Below, one piece after another: positions 51,886 to 63,172 of a stretch of DNA of 64,000 nucleotides. The first letter of the stretch is position 1. Every line of letters begins with the position of its first letter. The translations under genes and the position numbers were made by a program. The stretch is from Brachynemurus nebulosus. Lineage: Eukaryota; Arthropoda; Insecta; Neuroptera; Myrmeleontidae. The DNA lies in contig JAPWDM010000022.1 of NCBI GenBank assembly GCA_035578155.1, forward strand, positions 4,031,076 to 4,095,075, read 5' to 3'. The notes beneath the pieces are model-generated. The model did no database searches. It was not told the origin of the DNA and saw nothing but the letters and a program-made list of their open reading frames with translations.

Positions 51886-52555
51886 ATTATATTCTAGAAT
51901 GTTCTAAATTCTTGCTATAAACTTTTAGAAAATTTAAAAATTATAATAGGACAGTATATAATATATAATATTTATAGGTAGGACAATATATAATATATAA
52001 TATTTATGGTCTATTTCAGTTAAATTTAACCATGCTTCGTAACTTTGAATTTAAATAATTTCCGTTTTCTTGGCTTTATCTCTTTTATTATTGCATTTAT
52101 GTAAATTTTAAATTTGCAGTTTATTTTTAGAAAAGAATAGAAGATCGATTTGTTTCGAATATAAGAATTATTTAATTTTTTAACGAAAACTCATGATAAA
52201 TTTTATCTGAAAAGAGGTATATATACTTCATATTAACGATTCAATCTTTTTTAAATTCAAAATTACATAGTTAAGGTTTTTTATTTTAATTTATTCCCAA
52301 TAGTAAATTTAATTCGTAATGATCTGACAGCCAGTTTTATGAAATTGGCACCTGGATTGCTTGAACTTGAATATTTTTTTGTTATGAAAATTATTATAAT
52401 TCTTTATGATTTTGCTGATCATTTTAGTTGATTGAGTCACTACTGTCAGTAAAGTAGATAACCAATATTTTTCTTTAAAAAGGTATTATTCTCTGAAATG
52501 TTACAACTTAGATAGTAATTAAGCAGAGATATACAATACACTATACAATTCTACC
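51886..52555. other. AT-rich non-coding DNA
   Basis: A short direct repeat of TAGGACA(G/A)TATATAATATATAA occurs at about 51948 and 51978. No gene was seen. Confidence 0.5.
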
Positions 52556-53250
52556 TTCAAAATTTGGAAAATAAGAAAAAAATTCATAAATATTCGAGTT
52601 TTCCACTGTAATAACTATTATAATTTCGTTTTATAACTGTAAAAAAGATTCAAGTGTACCAAATCACACAATATTTGTAAATTTGAAAAGATTGACATAG
52701 GATTTTGGCAAACGATTTCATAAAATTACAATACGCGTTGGATAAACAAAGATTTGAAATAAATTTACAATATGTACTTTTACAATCAATATTTTGAAAA
52801 TACAAAAAAATTATCAAACTTTCGATGTTTTTGTTGTAGTTTTCCTAGCAATTTTGTTTTATAATTTTGTAAAAATTTCTAGCAAACCAAATTAAAGACA
52901 ATATTTGTAAATTTGAAAACACTGTCATTTGAATTTGATGTACAATTTCGTAAAATTAAAATGCGCGTTGGATAAATAGAAATTTTTGATGAAATTATAA
53001 TACAAAATGTACTTTTACAATCGACATTTTGAAAATGCAAAAAAAGATATTAAATTTTCTATATTTTTGTTGTAGTTTCCACTGCAAGTTTGTTTTGTAA
53101 TATTACAATAATTTCTAGCAAACCTACTTACAAGCAATATTTGTAAATTTTAAAAGTTTCTTATGAAAATTCGATGAACAGTTCCGTACAATTATGATGC
53201 GTACAGGATTTGTATATAAAGATAGTAAAATTACAATACATTTTAGGAAA
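52556..53250 (+). repeat. About 232-bp tandem repeat, three units
   Basis: The phrase CAATATTTGTAAATTTGAAA begins near 52669, 52899 and 53135, 230 and 236 bp apart. Also repeated in order are TGCGCGTTGGATAAA-like, ATGTACTTTTACAATC and TTTTTGTTGTAGTTTCC-like blocks. The units differ by about one base in five to ten, so the array is old. Confidence 0.8.
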
Positions 53251-53790
53251 ATCTCTGACATGCATTAGAAAATTACTAGAATTATGTAATAATTTTAGAT
53301 TGGTAAACAATGATTTGTAATTTTACTGAACTTTTGTTTTGTAAAACAATCGTAATTTAAAAAAAAAAAAATTTAACAGTGTACATTAGAATCTATCATT
53401 TTTGACTATTCGTATTTCTGTTAATTAAAGTAGCATTACTTATTAATCATAATTTTATTTAGAATTAGCTCAATTGTACAGAATTTTTATAGTACCTAAA
53501 TATTTGTAACTTGACATTATGTCAACTATTAAATAAATAAATAAAAGATAAATATGGAACAAAAATTCGTATTGGTAAACTTAATTAATTTAAGAACCAT
53601 AGTAACAATGTATTAAATAACAATATGAATTATACGAATTTATTTTATTCATTAAATTGTCTTGTCGTATTACGCTTGAGTTGCCAACCCAAAAACGTTT
53701 TAGCTTCGTTGGCGCGTTTTTGTTAGGCGATAATTCTTTTCTTTAAATTGCTAGCTAACAAATTTTCGTTAGGCAAATCCAAATTTATTC
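53251..53790. other. AT-rich non-coding DNA
   Basis: No supported gene. Diverged traces of the preceding repeat may continue to about 53360. Confidence 0.5.
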
Positions 53791-54124
53791 GAAATAAATT
53801 AAAGTAAGAAAAATGTTTTTTAAGAAAAAGCTTTTATTTAAAAATGGGCTAAAAAAATAAAATAACCTTTGAGTGAAGTTTGAAGCAATAGGCAACATAA
53901 TTTATAAAAGCTTGAGGCGTTATCATTAATTATTTCTGTTGTGGATATAAGAGCTATTTTACATTTCAGAAGTTACCAAACTTAATTAAACGCCTCAAGC
54001 TTTCATAAATTATGTTGTATATTGCTTCAAACTTCACTCAAAGGTTATTTTATTTTTTTTTTTAGCCCATTTTTGAATAAAAGCTTTTTCTTAAAAAACA
54101 TTTTTTTTACTGTAATTTATTTTC
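53791..54124. mobile_element. Long hairpin, about 130-bp arms
   Basis: The left arm 53791-53921 and right arm 53988-54124 are reverse complements at most positions. Shared blocks include ATGTTTTTTAAGAAAAAGCT, AATGGGCTAAAAAAA, AACCTTTGAGTGAAGTTTGA and AAGCTTGAGGCGTT. The loop is about 66 bp. Arms this similar indicate a fairly young foldback element. Confidence 0.9.
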
Positions 54125-54540
54125 TACTTTTTAGTCTGATTACAATTAATTTGAAAAAAAAATTAAAGAAGTAATTTTTTACCTATATTTTAATCGGTTA
54201 ATTTACCTTAATCAAGCATAACTATGGAAACAAAAAATTGCAATGTAAAATCATTGGACAATATTTGACAATTCTAAATGTCAAAAAGTTGTACAGGACT
54301 AAAAATCAACATTTTTTTTTTTTTTGGAGCAATGTAGGACAAAACTAATTATGCGATATTGCATTGTCATCAAGGATAGACACGTATGTAAAGTTTGAAA
54401 CCTCTAGCTCAGTTAGAAGCTGTCTAAATTTTGATTCCAAGATTTGATCTAAACCATCATACTAACATATTAAGTTAAATAAAAGCTTTTAAAAATACAA
54501 ACCTCTCGTGTTATAATAACTAATAAGTGAAAAGTATTCT
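54125..54540. other. AT-rich non-coding DNA
   Basis: A T15 tract near 54311; no gene. Confidence 0.5.
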
Positions 54541-55073
54541 TTAATCCTTTAGTGCATAGTAATGCATATATGCATCACAGTATATTTAATTAAATAATTT
54601 CAATAAAAATGTTTGTAATGATAAAATTATTTCAAAAAGTTTTAAATTTGACACTCTAGATAGCAGTATGTGACTTACTGGAAATATACATTTTGAAAGT
54701 TAATTGTTAACAAGTTATTACCTATTTGTGTAACGGTTTAAACACTGTGCTTGGGAGTGTTAGGATTCATTAATAAAAAAAAAATACTTGTTCGTGGAAT
54801 ACAATATTGTAAGTATTTTTTATTTATGTAGAAACTTTTATTTAACTACTTTAAAAAAAAATTTGAAGTTTAATTAATTATTTTTTAAGTATTGATCCTA
54901 CTAATCTACGATGCAAATATGCATCATTATCTATTTACTCTAATTTATATATACCATGCATACTGATGCACATATGCATCAATAGCTTGTTTTCAATTTA
55001 ATTAGCTTTTATTTATAATTATCTTAGTTTTATTGTTAGAATTTAAAAAGAAGAAACGATATATTTTCTAATA

Positions 55074-56090
55074 ATGAAGTCAAAATATCTTTCGGAAAAA
55101 GAATTAGAAGACATTGTAAAAAATGGCATAATGTTAGTGAAGATGAATACGATGACGATGAGTTGTCAGATTATGAAAATGAACTTACAAACAATAATTT
55201 AATAAGCCCATTAAAAATGAGGATTTTTTATATATTGAAAATTTACCAATTATTATGATAGACAATATATTTCAAGAAAGTCCAAGTTTAATTAATGATC
55301 AGAATAATAATCATTGTGATGTAAAATAACAAAGAAAAACTTAAAAGTAAAATACGATAAAATTTTGTGGAAGAAAAACAACCTTTTACCAAAACCTGAA
55401 GATATAAAATTTAAAGGTAATGAAAATTTATCAGAAGAGGTGTTGAAATTAGCGACTCCAGATTCATTCTTCCGATTTTTTTTTTTTTTTTTTTTGATGT
55501 AGACATTATATAATCAATATTAAGTATAATAGAGACATGCCGGTATTCTTGCCAGAAAGATGTAAATAAGTCATTTCAAGTCACAAAAAATGAAATCATG
55601 AAATATTTATTGTATTTTTATTTTAAGTTCCTGGGTTCAATTACCAAACCTTCGAAAATACTGGTCATCTGTTATGGGAAATAGTCTGATACAGGAAAAT
55701 ATGTCTTGTAATCATTTTGAAAAAATCAGAGGAAATTTGCATTTTAAAGATAATTCTAATTTATCTATTAACTCTGATCGACTTTTTAAAATTAGGCCTT
55801 TAATTAATGCATTGATTATAAATTTCCCAAAATGTACCTTAGAAGAACATTTATCCGTTGACGAACAAATCAGTGCCACCAAAGCGAGAAGTTATTTACA
55901 ACAGTATTTACCGGCAAAACGACATAAATGGGGTTACAAATTTTTTGTTTTATCAGGTGTATCTGGCTTCACATATAATTTTGAAATTTACACAGGACAA
56001 GAAAATAATACTTATAGATTGCAAAATGAACTAGACCTAAGTGCAAGTGCTAATCTTATTATACGGCTTCTTACAAGTAAACGTCCCGAG
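55074..56090 (+). pseudogene. piggyBac transposase, N-terminal and first catalytic part
   Basis: From ATG 55074 a frame gives MKSKYLSEKELEDIVKNG; a shift then gives an acidic SEDEYDDDELSDYENEL, as in piggyBac N-termini. Later, LPKPEDIKFKGNENLSEEV and LKLATPDSFFR fit the family before a T17 tract (about 55480-55496). The long frame 55674-56120 has NHFEKIRGNLHFKDN, then DRLFKIRPLI, HLSVDEQISATKARS and HKWGYKFFVLSGVSG with FEIYTG. The Asp of SVDEQ and the flanking blocks are the DDE_Tnp_1_7 core. It reads into a non-homologous insert after SASANLIIRLL near 56085. Such enzymes excise and insert at TTAA. Several shifts and stops make this copy inactive. Confidence 0.9.
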
Positions 56091-56094
56091 GCCG

Positions 56095-56720
56095 GACCTA
56101 TCGATTTTGATGAAACTTAGATATGTTGTAGAACACTAAAAAATAAGCGACACGTATTTTTCTGTATCGGCGGAAAAACGGTTTGAAGGGGTGAAATCGC
56201 CCTCCAAAAATTGGGGTAAAAATTTAATTTTTTAAATATCTCAAAAACGATAAGAGATAGAGCAAAAGTTTAAATTGGCGATATTGCTCTATTTTAAAGA
56301 GCTATCTGAGCTAATTGGTATGCAATTTGTTCAAATTGTGTCAACAGGGGTGGCTGGGGGTTAAAATTTAGGGGTTTATTTTACAAAAAGGGGGTGAAAA
56401 TTAAACAATATAAAAATTTTGTTTACAGATTTGAAATCTACGTCACAAAATCTAATTGACCTGTTTTTGCTCAATGTTCTAATATTAAGTTTAGGGGTAG
56501 TTAACTAGGGGGTAATTGTGTCGAATAGTCGTATTACTTGGGTAGTTTAAGAAGTTTTTCTTCATGGAAAATAGTTTAAGACATTTAGAATAACGTAGAA
56601 ATGGAATTTTCGATTTCAAAATTCAGTTTGAGCAACATTGGTTAGGGGGTGAGTCACCCTCTTAAATTACATATTAGTTAACATACACTCATTTTTAATA
56701 TTAACACACTGACAGTGGGT
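56095..56720 (+). repeat. Dispersed repeat family B, copy 2, inside the transposase
   Basis: TTTGATGAAACTTAGATATG, TGTAGAACACTAAAAAATAA, GACACGTATTTTTCTGTATC and CTTGGGTAGTTTAAGAAG follow 36190-36610 in order. It sits exactly where the transposase frame is interrupted, so it was inserted after the transposon. The exact edges and any target duplication could not be fixed. Confidence 0.7.
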
Positions 56721-56786
56721 AATAATGTCACAATTAGTGGTTCTGAAGTTGGACTATCGTATGTAAGGTTAGCTAAAAAAAAAAAT

Positions 56787-57238
56787 ATTACCTGTTGGTA
56801 CTATTCGCAGAAATAGGATACCAAACTGTAAACTTCCGGATGAAAATGAAAAGAAGAAAGAATTACGTGGTTCATCTTGTGAATTTATAGCAAATATTGA
56901 CGGTATTGATATTTCATCTTTTATATGGAAGGATAATAATTTAGTGACACTCCTTTCAACATATGCAGGACAACTTCCAATGTAAAAAAACTGAAAGATT
57001 TGATAAGAAAGCAAAAGAAATCAAAACTATTGACTGCCCAAACGTAGTTAAAGAATATAACAAACATATGGGAGGTGTGGATTTATGTGATAGTTTGATT
57101 GGACAATATAGAGTTAAGTTGAGATCACGAAAGTGGTACATACGAATTTTTTACCACTTATTGGATTTGACTTTAGCTAATTCCTGGCTTTTGTATAAAC
57201 GAGTATTAAAACAAATGAAGTACCAACGCTTGGCTTAG
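56787..57238 (+). pseudogene. piggyBac transposase, C-terminal part
   Basis: The frame 56787-56985 gives PVGTIRRNRIPNCKLPDENE, ELRGSSCEFIANIDG and WKDNNLVTLLSTYAGQLP. After a shift, 56963-57238 gives IDCPNVVKEYNKHMGGVDLC, DSLIGQYRVKLRSRKWY and IFYHLLDLTLANSWLLYKR. NKHMGGVDL and RSRKWY...NSWLLY are strong family signatures. A Cys-rich C-terminal finger is not visible: the frame ends soon after at TAG (57236-57238). Confidence 0.9.
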
Positions 57239-57400
57239 CAGATTTCAAAATTGAAGTTGCTGAAACTTTATGTAGATTATGAAAAATGTTTCAAAATATC
57301 TTATGAATAAAAACAATGTATAATACCTACTAATTTTCGTTTTCAAATAAATAAAAATACATATGTTGTTTTTTTAATCTTAAATGCATCAAAAAGGTTA

Positions 57401-59100
57401 CCATAAAAATATGAATTACTTTAATAAACAAATGAATTACTTTAAAAATCAAAAACGTTCAAGCAAGTGTTTATTCGATTTACTTATACTTACAATTAGG
57501 ATCATATAGTTAAAACTTTACGCAATTTCTATGCAATGTTAATTTTGTGCAATCAATACTGATAAAATTTGGCTTTTTTATACTATTCAGTGAGAGTGTC
57601 GACTATGCTAGGTGCAAATATTTTGGAATGGATATTCACAAAAAGTAAGAGCTATTTATTGCTATAAGAAATTATTTGGAATTCACGCATAAAAATGAGT
57701 ACAGTGAATTATGAAAACTGGAAATTAAAAATGGAATTTTTTAAAATTAAACATTTTTCCATAGTCATCACACCTTTAGTGCAATGTACTAAAAGCCAAG
57801 TATAAGCCAAACAGATATGTTTCCTTGATATGAGTATCTATATTTATGTTCTAACAAACTAAATATTCGCGAGTATATTAGTATACAAATTCCAATATTT
57901 GTTTCCGCACATGATCGAATTTGATATATTTAACAACATGGGTAGTTCTCAAGAAACTAAATCAATAAATTCAACGTAAATATTGTTGGCCTTTCGTGTA
58001 AGAAAATCTAACTCCAAAATTACACCAAAGGGACGATAGTGGTTTATATGTATGCAACAAAAAGGCACAATAAAATAGCTAGAACACATAAAATCATAGT
58101 ATGTAATTAAATTGAGTTAGCTTGGAAGAGAAGGAGATAAATATATGCAATTATCCATAATTGTATAATTTGTACTATATTTGCGATATGATCAACAGAC
58201 GGAACTACGAAACTCTAGAGGATACTTGATTCTGATTTCATTTCAAAATCTATAACAATCCGCTCTTGAGTCTGCTTAAGAAGTCTCTTACACTAATCTA
58301 AATTATCAATTAGATCGAAATGATAGTAATCATATAGATGCATTCAGTCTGATCCTAAATAGACATAACTTTCAAATTTCCCTTCATTTGTCCCAGTTTT
58401 CACATTGAAAAGAAAATTTTGATCCAACAAATATATTCAAAATGAATTGAATCTAATATACATGATAGTCACATTTCTAAATAAAATCATTTTCAAACGT
58501 GTATCACTCAGACTTATATGTATTTTGAAATGATGATATTTGTACATAATACACACCAATACATACATCCAATTCCACATTATACGTGTGTATGTGTTTA
58601 TGTATGATCAATATCAAAAACACAATACACAAGAGAATCACTGATGATTCAATTATGTGTCAAATTGATGCTGTCTGATATTACAGAACACTTTTGACAT
58701 ATTTGATACGATAATATGTGCCAGTGGATAGATGAGATAGTTATGTAGAGTTTGAGCTGAAGCTGATCGACGATAATAATAATAACAATAATAATATAAC
58801 TGTTATATAGATAGATAGATATGTATAGAGGAATTATTGAATATTATTGCTGACACTTTATGTAAATGTAATCATTTTCATTATCAAACACGACAACACT
58901 ACGTACACACATCTACATACGTACAATATTATCATCTTTATTGTGTAAAAGTTGTCATTCAAAAATGTCAATTATATTTTTTTATTAATGTCTAGTTGCT
59001 ACTTTTTTTAATCAAATTACTTTTTAGTGACATTTTAATAAATACTGATTTTCATCAAATTCATTTTGCCGAGTTAATTGAAACCATGAATGTACCTATT
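57401..59100. other. AT-rich non-coding DNA
   Basis: No supported gene. Microsatellite-like (ATA/ACA)n at 58770-58798 and a GATA run at 58808-58822. Confidence 0.5.
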
Positions 59101-59104
59101 TGAA

Positions 59105-59225
59105 TTAGGAATTGCAATCCGGCTCCCCGGATCCGGTAATCCGGTGGATTTGACGTCATTTGACGTCTACCGGATCCGGTACCAATTTACCGGATCCGGT
59201 CACCGAATCGGTAAAAATTTAAGAA
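59105..59225. repeat. CCGGATCCGG cluster
   Basis: The palindrome CCGGATCCGG appears three times (about 59127, 59170, 59190) with related partial copies CCGGCTCC and CCGGTGG. GACGTCATTTGACGTC lies between them. It is far richer in CG than its surroundings. Confidence 0.75.
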
Positions 59226-59316
59226 TTTCATTTCTCTAATTCGCTACCTTTCTGTCTTCACCTCGTATCTCAAAAACTACAGTTTTCATAAATACTGTAT
59301 GTTCATCACTATAAAT

Positions 59317-59651
59317 TTAACGCTTTAAATGATTAAGACGAGTTAAGTCGTCCTGAAATATGGCGGCTAAAAATGCTGTGATATGTATATATTCATTGGT
59401 ATAGGTGCCGCCATCTGTGACAGATTTTTCGAAATAGGGTATAATTCTAAGTAATGTTCAATTTTATCAGCATACTTTAGTATAATTTATATTTTGCAAA
59501 TTCCTAGGGTTCACTTTTTTGATGTTAGAATCTTTGATTATTTTTTTTTCCCTTTTTTCGTAACCTTATCTGTTGTACTTATCACTGGCAGTAAAAGGTC
59601 CGACATTTTGTGACAAAAAAATTTTCCCTATGGTTAAAATAAAAGGGTTAA
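59317..59651. mobile_element. piggyBac-like MITE with TTAA ends, 335 bp (diverged)
   Basis: The left end TTAACGCTTTAAATGATTAA with ACGAGTTAAGTCGTC parallels the reversed right end of the element at 20274-20502 (TTAACCCGTTTAGGACTAAT, ACGAGCTCAGCTCGTC). The right end is AAAAGGGTTAA at 59651. It is the same family with an older, more diverged sequence. Confidence 0.5.
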
Positions 59652-60279
59652 GAGTTATATATGTTACACTTTTTGATTTTTGCTACCTATGTGGACATGA
59701 AGCAGACATTTAATTATTTTAAGCTATAAGCTTTCGATGTTTTAATAAATACATTCCACTTTTTTTGTACAGAATTATCACGATAGGAGCTTATGAAATA
59801 AATGCACAATAATTCCTTCAATAGGTATATTGAAGGATTTTTTCAAATATATTTTGGGAAACCTTGTTCCTTACTTGTTCAATAGAAAACTGCAAAATTA
59901 AGTTATCTAAATTATCTTTGTATGCTCTGTCTTTTTGAATAACAGTTGTTTTAGCAGCGTTAAATCGACCCTGATGTATCATACTTCTTAAAGCATGGTA
60001 AGACCCTGATTTACCTACTAAAAAAATGAAACTCTTGTGAAAAGCTCTCCAGTAAAATCACGGGAACTAGTATAATTTTACCTGCATGTTCAAGAGCATT
60101 ATTTGGGAAGCATTTTTTTCATATTCTCTTGGTTGTTAAGAGATCTTTTGAGTTTGTTTTCCTCGTGTTGCACCTTTTTTTGACTACTTTCCTAATGTAG
60201 TTACGCCATTGATAATAACTGCAAATAAAATACTAGTGTATGTGTGTTAGGTTATAACAATACAAATATTCTTGTACAA

Positions 60280-60282
<3 letters not shown>
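59652..60282. other. AT-rich non-coding DNA
   Basis: No supported feature. Confidence 0.5.

Positions 60283-60363
<81 letters not shown>
60283..60363. repeat. (AT)n microsatellite
   Basis: About 80 bp of AT dinucleotide. Confidence 0.95.
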
Positions 60364-60366
<3 letters not shown>

Positions 60367-60637
60367 TACAGGGTTTAAAGATATGTTAGTCCGTAAATAT
60401 ACCTTGTAGCTCATAAAAACCTTTTGGACCCAAATTCTGTGCAACGCATAGAAAACTTATTAGAAGTAGCTGAATAATGTTAGGTATACAGGTATTTTAT
60501 TACCATAGTGTAGTAATAACACGCATGTGCACTTGCTTAGTTGTTTGTAATTATTTAACTCGAGGATAGGCTATAGTTGTTCCCTATTCCTTGTATTAAA
60601 CTGGATCCGAAATGATTTACTGAGACTCTATATGTAT

Positions 60638-61350
60638 TAGTGATGTCGAGCCGACAATCAGTTAGTCGATTAATCGACTAAAATTGTTTTCCAGACAAAA
60701 TTAGTCATTAGTCAAAAATATCGACTTAGAATAGTCGGACCAGTCGATTAAATTTTTAGTTTAATTCATGGACAGGGTAATCAATGTGTAACTCTTTAAA
60801 AACGAAGTTTTCCTTAAAATTTAGTAATTGACTTCAATTTTTTTTATTTTTTTCTTATTTTTTTTTATTTTTTATTTTTTTAAGAAGAAGAAAAATATAT
60901 GACATATTGCAACATATTAATTACATAAAACTGAAAAATCCTACAAATGTATAATTTCTTTAGTTTCCATTTTTTAGAGTCATAAATAATAACTCGGTAT
61001 CGATAATTTTCGATAACGAAAAGTAGGTTTTGACAGCCGCAATGTGTTTGCAATACCCACAACTTGCTTCGCTTAAGCCTTCAAAAATTTCGTTATTTTT
61101 TCGCTACGACGCTCCGTTTACTAGATATTTACGATCAAAGTTTTCGATAATGACAAGTATTTATCATTTAAAAGCAAACATAATAAAGTCATTTACATTA
61201 ATCATTTAGGTAATCCAAAAAGTCATAAATAATAAAATGTAATGGTTTTAACCATTTAGTCGAGGGTAAAACTACCGACTAAAAATAACTAGATGTAAAC
61301 AAAATTAGTCGACTAAAGTCGATTAATCGATTAATTATCCGACATCACTA
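60638..61350. mobile_element. hAT-like MITE with 8-bp target duplication, 713 bp
   Basis: The ends TAGTGATGTCG and CGACATCACTA-like (right end GACATCACTA) are inverted and followed inward by GTCGATTAATCGACTAAA-like palindromic sequence on both sides. The flanks ATATGTAT (60630-60637) and GTATGTAT (61351-61358) agree at 7 of 8 bases. TAGTGATG ends with an 8-bp duplication are characteristic of hAT elements. No transposase is present. Confidence 0.8.
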
Positions 61351-61719
61351 GTATGTATACACGGAGAGAAAAATCCTATAATTTTTGTAGAGAAAATTTC
61401 AGAAAAATTACTATGCTCCCCTATAATACGTGCGCGATCGACGACCAAAATAAAAAATATGTGCTAGCATGGTAAAATTTAATGTGGTGCTAACACAACT
61501 TTTATCACATTCTTATGCATGTATATTATAGTTTAATTCTTGTTGTCGTACTCTTTCATTTGCGCATCTGACTCGCGACCTTATATTGGTTGCACATAAC
61601 CTGTAAAAACATGTATACAAAAATGATGGCCAACAATATAATTCTAATACATATACTAAAGATGGGTAAATAACAAAAATATGAATTAAACGATAACATC
61701 ATCCTAAGAGAGTGTAAAA

Positions 61720-62737
61720 TAGTCCTGGGTAACACTGCGCTACGCCGCGCAATTGCGTTAACTCACTATACTGTGTTAAATGCGTCAACTCACGTTTTTT
61801 GAAACTTGTAACGCATAACTCAGTGGTTAACTTAAATTAAATATTACAGTTTTAGACTTTATATTTATTTCATTAAAGGCTCACATTAAAAGTTTAACTC
61901 AAATTAGCGTACTTTTCATGACATGGCATTAGAAATGAGGTTAGAAAATGTACATAAGTTTAAATTATAATAATTATTATATTCTTTGATTTATACCATA
62001 CGTAAACGTAGTACCTAACACCAGCATTTTATTTAGTTTATAATATTATTACATACATAGGTATTATGTCGGAGGTGATATAGGAAATGGAATTTTTGAT
62101 ATAAAATAAATAAATAACTTTTACATATTTCATTGTTATTTATTTCATTTATTTTCAGGAATTATTAATTTTGGAATACATGAAATACAATAACACACTG
62201 AACCCTGGAAATCTTGATACGACTTTTTGGTAGTTTCATTTGTTTTATGTATATGCTAAACAAAATTTATAAAAAACCTGACGTTTAAAAAATGTGTTAA
62301 TGACGTTACCGCGTAAATAATAAGCCGCCCTATATAGGTACACGATCCGTAATACTGTCAGTATTTCGAAATACTGGCATTATTACTGAAGTATGCATGA
62401 TTTAAGTATGTATGTATTATGTAAGTAGATTTTATATTATAAAAATAATAATTCATTTTCTCAGTAAATACTGACAGTATTATTAATCGTATACAGGCCG
62501 CCACAAAATAGCAAAAAATAGGGAATAGGCAGGAAATGTTAATGGTGTCATGAGTCATGACAAAATGTCACAAAGCGCGTGCGCCGCATGCGCTTGATAT
62601 CTTCTGTATGTATATTTGCTTTCTACAATACCTACTGCGTTAAATAGCGCAATGAGTTACAACACTGCGCTAACACAGTAAGGTGCGCTTGAGTTATTGC
62701 GTCAACTCAAGATTTTTTACTGAGTTACCCAGGCCTA
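61720..62737. mobile_element. hAT-like MITE with perfect 8-bp duplication, 1018 bp
   Basis: It is bounded by identical GTGTAAAA copies (61712-61719 and 62738-62745). The ends TAGTCCTGGGTAAC and, reversed, TAGGCCTGGGTAAC differ at one base. CG-rich subterminal phrases (CTGCGC, GCGTCAACTCA) recur on both sides. It contains a smaller inverted repeat at 62341-62490. Confidence 0.85.
62335..62497. mobile_element. Small inverted-repeat insert inside the hAT-like element
   Basis: AATACTGTCAGTATTT at about 62351 faces AAATACTGACAGTATT at about 62465, and GTACACGAT faces ATCGTATAC further out. The short palindrome CAGTATTTCGAAATACTG lies in the left arm. Confidence 0.6.
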
Positions 62738-63172
62738 GTGTAAAAGCAACTGACAAGTGACAATAGCTGCATCAAGGTGCCTGATGCGAGCTGTCTGACA
62801 AAGTTTCTTCCACAGCCCACACCTATATGGTGCGCATGTAACCCATGACTCGCTGATTGAGGTACATTTCATTAGAGCGATCCCAACACAACCAACCGTT
62901 TTTTTTCTTTCTATTATTAACATGTTAGCATGGAAATTTTTTTAATAAACACAATTAAAAATTATTTTTTTGTCGGTAATGGAACTTTTTACTGTGCTGT
63001 TTTACAAATTTTACGGAGATAATATTACGAAAAGAACATTCCAACCTTTAAATTTTTTATGATTAATTATAATCTTTATATTTTTACCTTACAGAATTTA
63101 ATATGTTCGTCCTTTACACGTCGATTGTAGTGCTGAGCACAATAATTTTTATAGGAATTTTCTCTCCGTGTA

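Larger units (their letters stand above)
54541..57400 (+). mobile_element. Degenerate piggyBac-type transposon
   Basis: A candidate left end, TTAATCCTTTAGTGCATAGT, lies at 54541 and starts with TTAA. Subterminal ATGCATATATGCATCA-like motifs follow at about 54561, 54911 and 54967, and a weaker one near 57383. Between them lies the transposase pseudogene. No matching right terminal repeat was found, so the right boundary is approximate. Confidence 0.6.
61360..63170. mobile_element. 1.8-kb TA-flanked element with CACGGAGAGAAAA ends
   Basis: The left end CACGGAGAGAAAAATCCTAT and the right end, in reverse complement CACGGAGAGAAAATTCCTAT, differ at one base in 20. Both outer ends abut TA. The interior is interrupted by the hAT-like element at 61720-62737, so its original size was about 0.8 kb. 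No transposase was recognised. The left end touches the right target duplication of the 60638-61350 element. Confidence 0.75.

Noticed and set aside
56769..57141. Minus-strand frames across the piggyBac C-terminus
   Set aside because: They are antisense shadows of the clear + strand transposase homology.
62735..62923. Cys-rich 62-residue minus-strand protein
   Set aside because: It starts at the border of the hAT-like element within the TA-flanked element, and no family is recognised.
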